Below, in pieces: positions 1-7,295 of a DNA stretch of 10,354 bases. The stretch's first letter is position 1. Each line of letters begins with the position of its first letter. This stretch comes from Christensenella sp. UBA4379 (lineage in GTDB: Bacteria > Bacillota > Clostridia > Christensenellales > Aristaeellaceae): assembly GCA_002391225.1 (NCBI GenBank), contig DGRV01000037.1:616-10969 (forward strand), in the 5' to 3' direction. The notes under the pieces are model-generated. The model was not told the origin of the DNA. It made no database searches and worked only from the letters and a program-made list of their open reading frames with translations. The position numbers and the translations under genes were made by a program.

Positions 1-541
1 CAAAGAAGCCCTTGGACACATAGTATCCCATGCCGGAGGAGGCCACATACACCAGGATCAGGCCCGGCACGGCGTTGGCCTGGGTCATCCCCAGGTCCTT
101 GAGCACCCGGTACAGGATGATCATGGACAACATGCCGGGGAACATGCTCAGGATCAGCATGAAGCGCATCAGCGGCTGGCGCATTTTAAAGCGGAAGCGA
201 CTCAGGGTATAGCTCATGCACAGCACGATGACTGTCTGCAGCACGGCCACCACCAGGGCAATGATGAAGGTATTGGCATACCAGCGGGGGAAGTCGGTCT
301 TAAAAAGGAAGCGGTAATTGTCCAGCCCCCACTGCTGGGGCACCACGTAGCCCACCTGCCAGGTGCTTTCCACCCGGAAGGACTGGAGCAGAATGCACGC
401 AAAGGGAATCAGCCAGATCACGCTGATCAGGATCAGCACGAGATAGATCGAAGAATTGGCGATGGTACGCGAAGCGCGCAGGCCCATGTGCCGCCTGGCC
501 GGCGTGGAGGGGGCGGCGCCCAATGAATTCTGTTCACTCAT
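1..541 (-). CDS. malG: MalG-type sugar ABC transporter permease (3' end outside window)
   Basis: Inner-membrane permease subunit of a CUT1-family oligosaccharide importer, expected to pair with the MalF-like protein encoded just upstream. The visible 180 residues start MSEQNSLGAA and have a polar N-terminus, then hydrophobic segments near residues 32-52, 90-112, 125-145 and 158-176. Stretches such as NYRFLF and WYANTFIIA are typical of MalG proteins. MalG proteins are usually about 280-300 residues, so roughly 100 or more are missing past the window edge, including the cytoplasmic EAA loop that contacts the ATPase. The start ATG (541-539) overlaps the malF stop by one base (TGATG), which indicates translational coupling. 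AGGAGG lies about 10 bases upstream, inside malF. The family call is firm. Maltodextrin as substrate is not, because the galacto-oligosaccharide permease GanQ belongs to the same family. Confidence 0.93.
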   Translation of the reverse strand, partial: MSEQNSLGAAPSTPARRHMGLRASRTIANSSIYLVLILISVIWLIPFACILLQSFRVESTWQVGYVVPQQWGLDNYRFLFKTDFPRWYANTFIIALVVAVLQTVIVLCMSYTLSRFRFKMRQPLMRFMLILSMFPGMLSMIILYRVLKDLGMTQANAVPGLILVYVASSGMGYYVSKGFF

Positions 542-2298
542 CACTGGAAATCCTCCTCGTTCTTGATGGACGGCAGCACGTTGTACACGATCAGGGAAAT
601 CAGGGCGACCACCACGAACACCAGGATACCGACCACGGATGCCAGATAGTACTGGCTTTCCGCGCCGGTGGTGATCTTGAACAGCCAGGTGACCAGCAGG
701 TCCGTGTAGCCCACCGAGCCGGCTGCCGAGGAAGCCGCCGCGTTGGTCGGCGCACCGCCGGTGAGCAGGTAGATCACGTTAAAGTTGTTCATGTTGCCCG
801 TAAAGCTGGTCAGCAGGTAGGGCCCGGTGATGAACAGCATGTAGGGCAGCGTGATCTTGGTATACTGCTGCCAGCCGTTGGCCCCGTCGATCTTCGCGGA
901 TTCATAGAGATCGGCGGGGATATTCATCAGGATGCCGGTGGCGATCAGCATCAGGTAAGGAATGCCGATCCAGATATTGACAATGATCACCGTGATTCTG
1001 GCCCAGGTCGGGTCCTCCCAGAAGGGAAGGGCCTTGTCGATCCACCCCAGATTCATCAGCGCCAGGTTGATCAGACCGTTCTTGGCGAACATCTTGCTCA
1101 CGTACAGCAGGGAAATAAACTGGGGAATGGCGATGGTCAGCACCAGCACCGTGCGCCACAGCTTTTTCAGGCGGATGCCTTTTTTGTTGATGGCCATGGC
1201 CACGAACATGCCCAGGAAATAGTTGGTGAAGGTGGCAAAGAAGGCCCAGATCAGCGTCCAGGACAGCACTTCGCCGAAGGTGGCCGCGTAGGACTGGGTC
1301 CCCGCACCCCCGGTCACCTTCCAGGAGAGCATGGTATTAAAATTGTCCAATCCCACCCAGGTGAACAGGTTATTGTAATAGCCGTCGTGGGTGCCGTCGT
1401 AATTGGTGAAGGCTACCAGAATCATGAACACGATGGGCAGCACGGTAAACACCAGAATGCCCGTCAGCGGCAGGGCCAGCAGGGTCTTGTGGAACTGGTC
1501 GTCCACCAGGCTTCTCAGGTCGTCCTTTCCGCTGCGCAGCTTTTTGCCGCTTTTCAGGATCTTTTCCGCTATCTGGTTCTGCCGGATGTTCACCCGCCAG
1601 GTATAGATAAAGGCGATGATAAAGAAAATGGTCAGTACGCCGTACAGCAGGATTTTAAAGGAGTTATCGTTGTAGGTGGTCACATAGGTATCGAAGATCT
1701 CGTCATAGGCCTCCGTGGGGCCCACCTTGCCCAGAGAAGGCAGCATGCTCAGCCAGTAGCCGCCCGCCAGGACCATGTACCCGATGAACACCACTTCAAA
1801 CAGCAGGAAAAGCAGGCCCCGCAGGATCTGGCCACGGGCCAGGTTTCCAAAGCCCATCACCACGTAGGAGCATTTGGTCTTCCAGTCGCCGTGGACAAAG
1901 GTCGTTACGATGTCCCTGCATTCCCGGCCGACGGCGCACACAGCGCCTTTGACCGCGTTCCAGACGGTCAGGCCCAGGTTTTTCAGCATCGCAGGGACGG
2001 ACAGAACCCCCTTGGTCAGCTTGTAGATCGTCTTTTTCCAGCGGCTCAGGGGCATCACGCGCTTTTCATCGCCGCTTTTATAAATGGGATACATTTCGTT
2101 CCACAAAAGGAAACAGCCGGCCGCGGCAGGGCCGAAGATCAGCAGCGCGATGACGCCGGAAACCCACATCGGCACGCCGATTCCGGAAAAAATGCTGCCG
2201 AGGATCAGCCAGACCAGACAGCCCAGCGCCGCCACGCCCAGCGTCACCAGCACTCTTTTCAAGCCCTGCTGAGCGGCAGCCTGCTTGTTTTCGCTCAT
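541..2298 (-). CDS. malF: MalF-type sugar ABC transporter permease with long N-terminal region
   Basis: Inner-membrane permease subunit (585 aa) of a CUT1 oligosaccharide importer. The C-terminal half (about 270-580) is the transporter core, with hydrophobic segments near 273-298, 343-370, 384-404, 435-458, 485-500 and 550-574. The EAA loop spans 464-485: E466-S-A is followed by D471-G472-A473 and ends in L484-P485. This is the coupling site for the MsmX/MalK-type ATPase. The N-terminal half is unusual: two hydrophobic segments (about 14-36 and 43-66), a basic loop, and two more (about 160-183 and 214-234). It includes a GFGNLARGQ stretch at 149-157 that I associate with large MalF homologues of Firmicutes. 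E. coli MalF has 514 residues and B. subtilis GanP about 418, so this one is long. The Shine-Dalgarno is AAAGGGAAG about 9 bases before ATG. No promoter was found directly upstream, so expression probably depends on read-through of the hairpin at 2361-2400. Confidence 0.94.
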   Translation of the reverse strand: MSENKQAAAQQGLKRVLVTLGVAALGCLVWLILGSIFSGIGVPMWVSGVIALLIFGPAAAGCFLLWNEMYPIYKSGDEKRVMPLSRWKKTIYKLTKGVLSVPAMLKNLGLTVWNAVKGAVCAVGRECRDIVTTFVHGDWKTKCSYVVMGFGNLARGQILRGLLFLLFEVVFIGYMVLAGGYWLSMLPSLGKVGPTEAYDEIFDTYVTTYNDNSFKILLYGVLTIFFIIAFIYTWRVNIRQNQIAEKILKSGKKLRSGKDDLRSLVDDQFHKTLLALPLTGILVFTVLPIVFMILVAFTNYDGTHDGYYNNLFTWVGLDNFNTMLSWKVTGGAGTQSYAATFGEVLSWTLIWAFFATFTNYFLGMFVAMAINKKGIRLKKLWRTVLVLTIAIPQFISLLYVSKMFAKNGLINLALMNLGWIDKALPFWEDPTWARITVIIVNIWIGIPYLMLIATGILMNIPADLYESAKIDGANGWQQYTKITLPYMLFITGPYLLTSFTGNMNNFNVIYLLTGGAPTNAAASSAAGSVGYTDLLVTWLFKITTGAESQYYLASVVGILVFVVVALISLIVYNVLPSIKNEEDFQ

Positions 2299-2330
2299 AC
2301 GTTCACTTCCCTTTCAGTTTCAGGGGCGAA

Positions 2331-2439
2331 AGGATCAGCCGGGAAAATGCACCGGCTACCTTGAAAAAACGGCCGGAACCAATCGGGATTGGTTCCGGCC
2401 TGTCGCTTATGAATTCATGATGATGCAGGATCAGCCGGA
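2331..2439. repeat. Pair of 12-bp direct repeats flanking the malE-malF hairpin
   Basis: The sequence aggatcagccgg occurs at 2331-2342 and again at 2428-2439, on either side of the hairpin at 2371-2400. The span given covers both copies. It may be coincidence or a remnant of a small duplication or insertion. A related but shorter match also lies in the malF coding region near 2202, which weakens the case for a specific function. Confidence 0.3.
2361..2400 (-). terminator. Intrinsic terminator / attenuator between the binding-protein gene and malF
   Basis: On the minus strand, GGCCGGAACCAA pairs perfectly with TTGGTTCCGGCC around a short loop. The stem is 12 bp, or 14 bp if the loop is only two bases (2371-2400). 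It is followed by GTTTTTTC, a six-T tract at 2369-2364. This is a textbook rho-independent terminator about 60 bases after the binding-protein stop and about 65 bases before the malF start. Partial termination here would keep binding protein in excess over permease, as seen in other mal-type operons. The stoichiometric role is inference; the hairpin and T-tract are directly visible. Confidence 0.88.
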
Positions 2440-2462
2440 TCACTGACAAACCGCAAGAAGCA

Positions 2463-3986
2463 TCAGTTCTTCACGATCGTGATTTCGCTGCCGTTCAGGG
2501 TAACGGTATAGTTGCCGGGCTCCGCGAATACGATGTTGTTGTCAGGATTGTCCGTGCCCAGATCCTTGATCAGTTCAGCGCCGGAAGTGACCTGAGCAAA
2601 GCCCTTGTCGGTATCCCAGCTGCCGGGATTCACGATGCGGCCGCCCATGTAATCACTCTGAGGCACGTCCAGCGTCAGGGTGTTGTTCTTAAAGTAGTAG
2701 GTGTCGGTATCGTCCGCGTTGTTCCAGCCGTTCCACGCGCCCACGAAGAGCAGGGCGGAGGTATCAAGCGTAAAGAGGCTGGAGATCTTGTCGTAGTAGT
2801 TGTCCAGCGCCTTCTGCAGGCCGGCTTCGTCGGTCGCGGCCTTCACGTCGTCACCGATGACCTTGGCGATGTCCCACCAGGAGCCGTGAATCTGGCCCTG
2901 CGGAACGGAATAGGCAGACTGGGCGATCAGGGCGGCGAGGCCGGGGTTGGCCTGTACGGCTTCGGAGGCCTGATCCACGATGTTGGAGGGGCCCCAGCTC
3001 AGGGCTTCAAAGCGCTCCATCTGGCACTGTTCGCCGGTCAGGTACTGGGCCAGGCGGTGCAGGGCGGCGGCCTTCGCGGCGTCCACCTGGGGCTTGACGC
3101 CCATCAGCTTGCAGCCGTTGAAGGAGCCCAGGTGATATTCCTTGCCGTCCACCTCGAAGGAGGGCAGGTCGGCGACGCCCATGTTGTCGCCCAGCATCTT
3201 GCTGATGTCTTCAAACGCCCAGGTGCCGGTCACCACGACGGCCGCGCCGGAGGCGAACTCAGAGGCCTGGGAGGAGGACAGGTGCATCGGGGAATCCACC
3301 AGCTTCTTCATGCCCTTGACGGCAATCAGGCCCTCGGGGCTGTTGAAGGTATCGCGCACGGAAACGAAGGTGCCGTCGTCGTCGGTGTTCCATTCGGACA
3401 CGCAGCCGGTGCCGAAGAAGAAGGAAGCCAGATACCAGGCGGAGGACTGCATTTCAAAGGCGAAATACTTGTTGGCCGCTTCGCAGTCTGCGATCAGCTT
3501 TTCCAGGCTGTCCACGTCTTCTTCCGGGATGACGGACTTGTCATAGTACATGAAGTAGCCGTTGTCGCTGGTCAGCGGGTAGGCGTACAGGACATCGCCG
3601 GAGGTGGCGGCGGCCACGGTGCCCGCGTCGTTGTTGGCGATGACGGTTTCAGCGGCCTTGGCGCCCAGCTTGGCCAGCGCGCCGGCCTGCACCAGACGGG
3701 CGAACTGGTCCTGCGCAAAGCAGAACAGGTCGCCGCCGGCTTCCACGTCGGTAATCATGTTGGTAGCGGCTTCCGCTTCGGAAACGGGCTCCACCGCGGC
3801 CTTGAACACGATACCAAGATCATTGGTGGCGTTGAAGGCCTCGATCTGCTGCTTGGTCAGGTCGACCGCTTTTTCAGATACCCACACGGTGATGTTATAC
3901 TCACCGGCCAGGCTGGCAGCGCTGGCGGAGACCGCCATGGACAGCGCCATCGCCAGAACGAGCAGAACGGATAAAAGCTTCTTCAT
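2463..3986 (-). CDS. Extracellular oligosaccharide-binding protein with C-terminal SusE/F-like domain
   Basis: Secreted solute-binding protein (507 aa) that should deliver oligosaccharides to the MalFG-like permease encoded downstream. Residues 1-23 form a signal peptide ending A-S-A, a clear signal peptidase I site. Residues about 26-402 are a MalE-like binding fold, with ITVWVSE at the N-terminus, LYAYPLTSDNGYFMYYDKS at 133-151, VVTGTWAF at 251-258, and a typical QALxxYY-like helix near 391-398. Residues about 408-507 are an added beta domain starting LLFVGAWNGW, with W422-rich and W457 segments and a closing GNYTVTLNG. It resembles the SusE/SusF outer-membrane starch-binding type, but this is a weak call by eye. 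There is no lipobox cysteine, although binding proteins of monoderm Firmicutes are normally lipoproteins. The start is set at 3986 because MKKLLSV begins there with AAAGGA about 10 bases upstream; the reading frame is open for 13 more codons upstream. A strong promoter lies 110 bases upstream. Maltodextrin or galacto-oligosaccharide could be the ligand. Confidence 0.92.
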   Translation of the reverse strand: MKKLLSVLLVLAMALSMAVSASAASLAGEYNITVWVSEKAVDLTKQQIEAFNATNDLGIVFKAAVEPVSEAEAATNMITDVEAGGDLFCFAQDQFARLVQAGALAKLGAKAAETVIANNDAGTVAAATSGDVLYAYPLTSDNGYFMYYDKSVIPEEDVDSLEKLIADCEAANKYFAFEMQSSAWYLASFFFGTGCVSEWNTDDDGTFVSVRDTFNSPEGLIAVKGMKKLVDSPMHLSSSQASEFASGAAVVVTGTWAFEDISKMLGDNMGVADLPSFEVDGKEYHLGSFNGCKLMGVKPQVDAAKAAALHRLAQYLTGEQCQMERFEALSWGPSNIVDQASEAVQANPGLAALIAQSAYSVPQGQIHGSWWDIAKVIGDDVKAATDEAGLQKALDNYYDKISSLFTLDTSALLFVGAWNGWNNADDTDTYYFKNNTLTLDVPQSDYMGGRIVNPGSWDTDKGFAQVTSGAELIKDLGTDNPDNNIVFAEPGNYTVTLNGSEITIVKN

Positions 3987-4099
3987 GAAAAAATCATCCT
4001 TTCTTTTTGATTGGATTCCCGGCAAAGGGAAAAGACATGCGCAAAAGCAAGCCCTTCACCCAACTGCCTGAAATCTGATTATAAAATCCTTCAAAAAAC

Positions 4100-4127
4100 A
4101 TTATATCTTTTTCAGGGCGTTTGTCAA
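4100..4127 (-). promoter_or_regulatory. Near-perfect sigma-A promoter for the binding-protein gene
   Basis: Read on the minus strand, TTGACA (4127-4122) is followed after 16 bases by TATAAT (4105-4100), both exact consensus hexamers. The start of transcription would be near 4093, giving a leader of about 105 bases before the ATG at 3986. No terminator was seen between the GH53 stop (4201) and this promoter, so the transporter genes are probably served by this promoter plus read-through from the GH53 gene. I found no convincing CcpA cre site or LacI-type palindrome in the 3987-4200 gap. Confidence 0.85.
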
Positions 4128-4200
4128 TCTTTTTTTGCGCTCATCTACTCCTTTGGAGGCACCTTTTTCCCATATTCTTCATCTTTTGGGGACTTAGGGT

Positions 4201-6156
4201 TTACTTGACGGAATTGAGCAGCGCGTCGTCGATCTTCCCCCAGGCCCCGTTGCCCGCGCCCTCGCAGCGGACATAGACGCCCACGGTCACTTCGTCCCCG
4301 GCTTGATACGTGAACTCCGGCACCGCCGCGGTGTCCCAGTTTCCATAAGAAGTAATCTGCAGCGGCTCTTTCCCCGCCATTTCCCCGTTGATCTTCACGT
4401 AGGCGTAGATCTCGGTATCTCCCCCGTCGCCGCCCATGATGGACACGGTAAAGCGGTATTTTCCCTCCGGCAGGTTCTGCACCTTCTGCTCCAGGGTAAA
4501 TTCCACGCTGTCCTTTTTCGCGCTCCAGAAGTGAGCGTGTTTGGTGCCCGTGAGGGAATCGGTCTTCTTGTCCTCCACGTAGAGCTGGTCCGCCTGCCTG
4601 AGGTCGGTAAACACCCAGCCCCGGCCGCCTTCCTCGAAGCTGTAATCCGTCAGGTAATTGTATTCCACCATGGACACGAAGCACTTGGCCGTCATCCCGC
4701 CGGCCTGGCCGGTGATCTCATACTGCGCCGGCCCGTTTTCGTGCATCTCCCTATCCTTTTCCTCCGTCAGGTTCCACTGAACGGGCACCGCCTGCCTGCT
4801 GCCGTCCGTCATCACGGCGTTCACGGTTTCAGGCAGCGGCAGGGCCGCGTTCAGGTCGCAGATCAGCTCGACGTCCTCCAGCGCGTCCGGCGAAGGCGCG
4901 ATTTCGTTTCCCTCCCGCATCAGGGAAAACACCCGAAGCGACGGGAGGGCGCGCCCGTACCGGTCAAACAGGGCCTGATTGTCCACCGCGCACCCGCCAT
5001 AGTAGCGTCCGGCGTCGCTTGGGTCGTATACTGCGGCATAGCTGGTCGCCCAGCCGGACCCGTACTGCTCCCAAATAGCGCTGTTTTCCTCCCAGGAGCC
5101 TCCGCCCACGCTGATCCAGCAGCCTTCCCAGTACACCACGCCGATGCCGTTCTTCATTCGGTTGACCACGGTGTCCGTTATATCACGGACGCAGTTGGCC
5201 TGCCCCTGGACGGTAAAGGGGTACGCTTTGACGATGCCCCCGCCGTCCCCGACGGAGTTCACCGAAAAGTCCGTATCCTCCGCTGTATAAGGGTAGCTGG
5301 TCTCCACCACCATCACCTTTTTTCCGTAGGTATCGGCGATTTCCGTCATAACGGCGGAAAGGTTGTCCAGCGTGCCGTGCCAGTAGGGATAGTAGGAGGT
5401 GGCGAATACGTCGTAGTCCACCTGATAGTAATCCATCTTTTTCGCGTAGGTCATGTAGCTGCCGGCCTTTTCGGGGTTAGCAAAGTGCAGCGCCACCAGG
5501 GCTTCGGGATACACCTCGCGGGTGGCCCTGGCCCCTGCCTGCATCAGGTACTGGATGTTGAACCAGATTTTTTCCCCGCAGAGCACGCCGTTGGTCTCGT
5601 TGCCCACCTGAACCATACCGACGTCTATTTTAGCTTCCCTGAGCTGCAGCAGGCAGTCCCGGGTAAACTGGTAGACGGCTTCGGTTTTTTCTTCAATTTC
5701 CATGTTTTTCCAGGCCAGCGGGACCATCTGCTTGCCCGGGTCGGCCCAGAAATCGGAGTAGTGGAAGTCCACCAGCAGCTTCATGCCGTATTTCGTTGCC
5801 CGTTTGCCGATTTCCACCGCCTTCCCGATGTCGCAGTTCCCGCCGCCATAGCCGCGGCCCTGGGCGTCCCAGGGATGGTTCCACACCCGGACGCGGATAT
5901 AGTTGAAGCCGTTTTCGCTGAGAATCTGAAACACATCCTGTTCCCCGCCGTCCAGGCCGAAATACCGGACGCCGCTGTCCTCCTCGGCGATGACGGAGGA
6001 GGCGTCCATGCCAAAGATAAAATCCTCCGGCAGGTTCTCGACGCGCTTTACATACAGGCTGTCCGCAGCCTGTTCCTCCGTTTCCGCGCTGCACGGACAA
6101 AGAAGCATTCCGCTCAGGCACAGGAGGAGGATCATCGGAATCATTCTTTTTTTCAT
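4201..6156 (-). CDS. Secreted GH53 endo-beta-1,4-galactanase with Ig-like and CBM61-like domains
   Basis: Extracellular enzyme (651 aa) expected to cleave beta-1,4-galactan side chains of pectic arabinogalactan, releasing galacto-oligosaccharides. Residues 1-23 are a signal peptide (LLLCLSGMLL core, CSA site). The two cysteines C20 and C22 do not form a canonical lipobox. The GH53 TIM barrel covers about 45-412, with FIFGMDASS at 46-54, IRVRVWNHPWD at 87-97, and LLVDFHYSDFWADPGKQ at 127-143. The acid/base is E187 in VGNETNG and the nucleophile is E285 in VVETSYPY. Residues about 428-497 look like a bacterial Ig-like (Big_4 type) domain. Residues about 500-651 (YSFEEG, GWVF, HFWS, and a GNGAWGKIDD end) resemble the galactan-binding CBM61 found on Thermotoga GH53. 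The start is fixed by MKKRMIPM at 6156 with AAGGAAGGG upstream; the frame remains open further 5' but without signal-peptide-like sequence. The gene lies 29 bases after the upstream gene, so it is probably in the same operon. There is no surface anchor motif at the C-terminus. Confidence 0.94.
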   Translation of the reverse strand: MKKRMIPMILLLCLSGMLLCPCSAETEEQAADSLYVKRVENLPEDFIFGMDASSVIAEEDSGVRYFGLDGGEQDVFQILSENGFNYIRVRVWNHPWDAQGRGYGGGNCDIGKAVEIGKRATKYGMKLLVDFHYSDFWADPGKQMVPLAWKNMEIEEKTEAVYQFTRDCLLQLREAKIDVGMVQVGNETNGVLCGEKIWFNIQYLMQAGARATREVYPEALVALHFANPEKAGSYMTYAKKMDYYQVDYDVFATSYYPYWHGTLDNLSAVMTEIADTYGKKVMVVETSYPYTAEDTDFSVNSVGDGGGIVKAYPFTVQGQANCVRDITDTVVNRMKNGIGVVYWEGCWISVGGGSWEENSAIWEQYGSGWATSYAAVYDPSDAGRYYGGCAVDNQALFDRYGRALPSLRVFSLMREGNEIAPSPDALEDVELICDLNAALPLPETVNAVMTDGSRQAVPVQWNLTEEKDREMHENGPAQYEITGQAGGMTAKCFVSMVEYNYLTDYSFEEGGRGWVFTDLRQADQLYVEDKKTDSLTGTKHAHFWSAKKDSVEFTLEQKVQNLPEGKYRFTVSIMGGDGGDTEIYAYVKINGEMAGKEPLQITSYGNWDTAAVPEFTYQAGDEVTVGVYVRCEGAGNGAWGKIDDALLNSVK

Positions 6157-6185
6157 GGTCAAAATCCCTTCCTTTATAATATATA

Positions 6186-6749
6186 TTATGGTTCTATGTG
6201 ATGGAGAAGCCGCAGCGCAGCCTCTTCCGCTTCGTTGTCCACGGCCCCCGGAAGGCCGGATATGTGGAGGGAACGCGCTCCCAGGCACAGGTAATAGCTC
6301 TGCCCGTCCGGATACTGTACCCATGCCGGATAAACGCCTTTCCCTGTTTGCCCGTCCCGGGCCAGAACCCCAAGGGGAACGCCGTCCGCTTCTCGGACCG
6401 GACCTGCGGCCCGCAGCCGGTCCGTCAGCGGCAGGAGCCAATCGCGGTAGGTTTCCAGATGGTCTTCCGCAATCAGGTACAGATCCGCCTCCTCCAGCGT
6501 TTTTGCGTCCATCATGGCGTAGCTGAACGGGCGTACCCGGATCAGGCGGATGCGCTCCGGGGTTCCTTTCTTGATCTCCAGGGCAAATTCGCTTTCCCCC
6601 GGCACCGGAGCGTCCACGCAGAGGACCAGCTTGCGGGCCCGATCCGTATCCGTGATCTGGTTAAACACAAAACCCCACACCAGCACGCTGAGCATGGCCC
6701 AGAGAAGGAACAGCGGCAAAAGGTCCAGGATTTTTTTAAGCTTCCGCAT
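6186..6749 (-). CDS. Single-TM anchored protein of unknown function, possibly SBP-like outer domain
   Basis: Not a family I can name. The 187-residue product has a basic N-terminus (MRKLKK), one hydrophobic segment at about 9-29, and a soluble region that should face outward. The segment KLVLCVDAP (40-48), followed by RVRPFSYAMMDAKTLEEADLY-type sequence (71-91) and an SYYLCLGARSLH stretch (151-162), recalls fragments of extracellular solute-binding proteins. It is far shorter than that family (about 400 residues), so the resemblance is tentative. The start is placed at 6749, not 12 codons earlier, because GGGAGG sits 6 bases upstream and the membrane segment follows directly. The start overlaps the end of the preceding gene by 14 bases, which indicates translational coupling, and GH53 follows 29 bases downstream. 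Its place in a sugar-uptake operon suggests a membrane role in carbohydrate sensing, scavenging or transport. Confidence 0.8.
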   Translation of the reverse strand: MRKLKKILDLLPLFLLWAMLSVLVWGFVFNQITDTDRARKLVLCVDAPVPGESEFALEIKKGTPERIRLIRVRPFSYAMMDAKTLEEADLYLIAEDHLETYRDWLLPLTDRLRAAGPVREADGVPLGVLARDGQTGKGVYPAWVQYPDGQSYYLCLGARSLHISGLPGAVDNEAEEAALRLLHHIEP

Positions 6750-7227
6750 CGGTTTCCTCCCAGGCGGTGATGTACCGGCGCACAAAGCGTACCCGCACCC
6801 GGGTTCCGCTTTTCGGCAGCGCCCGAATCAAGCGTTCATCTGCCTGCAGCGAAAGCAGACCCTGGTCTGTTTCCAAGTTCATCTTGTGGACGGTGATGCT
6901 GCGGGGGATGGCAAACAGCGTATCCGTCCAACGAAGCACGCCCACCGCCTCCTCTTCTTCCCCCTGGAGGATGCCTTCCATGTGCCGGCGCTCTGCCCGC
7001 CAGGGAAGCCAGTAAAAAAACAGGAGCGCCATCACCGTCCAGCCGCCCAGGATGGAAACAGCAACGACGAACAGATACATCGTCCTTTCATTGCCCATCC
7101 GGGTGTTCAGGCACAGCGCCACGCAGGCGGCCAGGGATACGGCGGACAGGCCCCATACCAGCGCCTGCCCGTTTTTGTCTTTCCGCTTTACGCGGTTCAG
7201 CTGTTCCTTTGTATATAATGAGGTCAT
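6736..7227 (-). CDS. Two-TM membrane protein of unknown function
   Basis: Not recognised. The 163-residue product has a basic N-terminal stretch (MTSLYTKEQLNRVKRKDK), two hydrophobic segments at about 22-40 and 49-74, and a soluble C-terminal part with an acidic patch (GEEEE, 89-93). The C-terminal region alternates hydrophobic and charged residues (TRVRVRFVRRYITAWEE, 142-158) and looks like a small beta-barrel domain. With a short extracytoplasmic loop, both ends are probably cytoplasmic. It is the first gene of the minus-strand operon. GGAAGG lies 9 bases before the ATG at 7227, and an extended -10 promoter is just upstream. The 14-base overlap with the next gene suggests the two products act together. 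Confidence 0.8.
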   Translation of the reverse strand: MTSLYTKEQLNRVKRKDKNGQALVWGLSAVSLAACVALCLNTRMGNERTMYLFVVAVSILGGWTVMALLFFYWLPWRAERRHMEGILQGEEEEAVGVLRWTDTLFAIPRSITVHKMNLETDQGLLSLQADERLIRALPKSGTRVRVRFVRRYITAWEETDAEA

Positions 7228-7266
7228 CGCTCAGAGCCTTCCATTTCCGCGTTGAATTGTAAAAAA

Positions 7267-7295
7267 AGTATAGCATGGTTTTCCGTTCTTGACAA
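7267..7295 (-). promoter_or_regulatory. Promoter of the minus-strand operon
   Basis: On the minus strand, TTGTCA (7295-7290) is followed after 17 bases by TATACT (7272-7267), each one mismatch from consensus. The -10 is preceded by TGC, which makes it an extended -10 element. Transcription should begin near 7260, about 33 bases before the start codon at 7227. Its -35 lies on top of the -35 of the opposite promoter. Confidence 0.8.

Noticed and set aside
523..2364. Long plus-strand open frame antisense to malF
   Set aside because: It mirrors a clearly conserved permease gene, is rich in His, Gln and Asp with no recognisable domain, and is explained by third-position GC bias on the opposite strand.
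2886..3974. Plus-strand open frame antisense to the binding-protein gene
   Set aside because: Low-complexity Gly/Val/His-rich shadow of a real gene.
4145..4165. Possible terminator after GH53 (CTCC TTT GGAG)
   Set aside because: The stem is only 4 bp with no T-tract on the minus strand, so it is unlikely to stop transcription before the binding-protein gene.
4303..6201. Long plus-strand open frame antisense to GH53
   Set aside because: The minus strand carries full GH53 catalytic motifs and a signal peptide. The antisense product has no motif and no convincing start signal.
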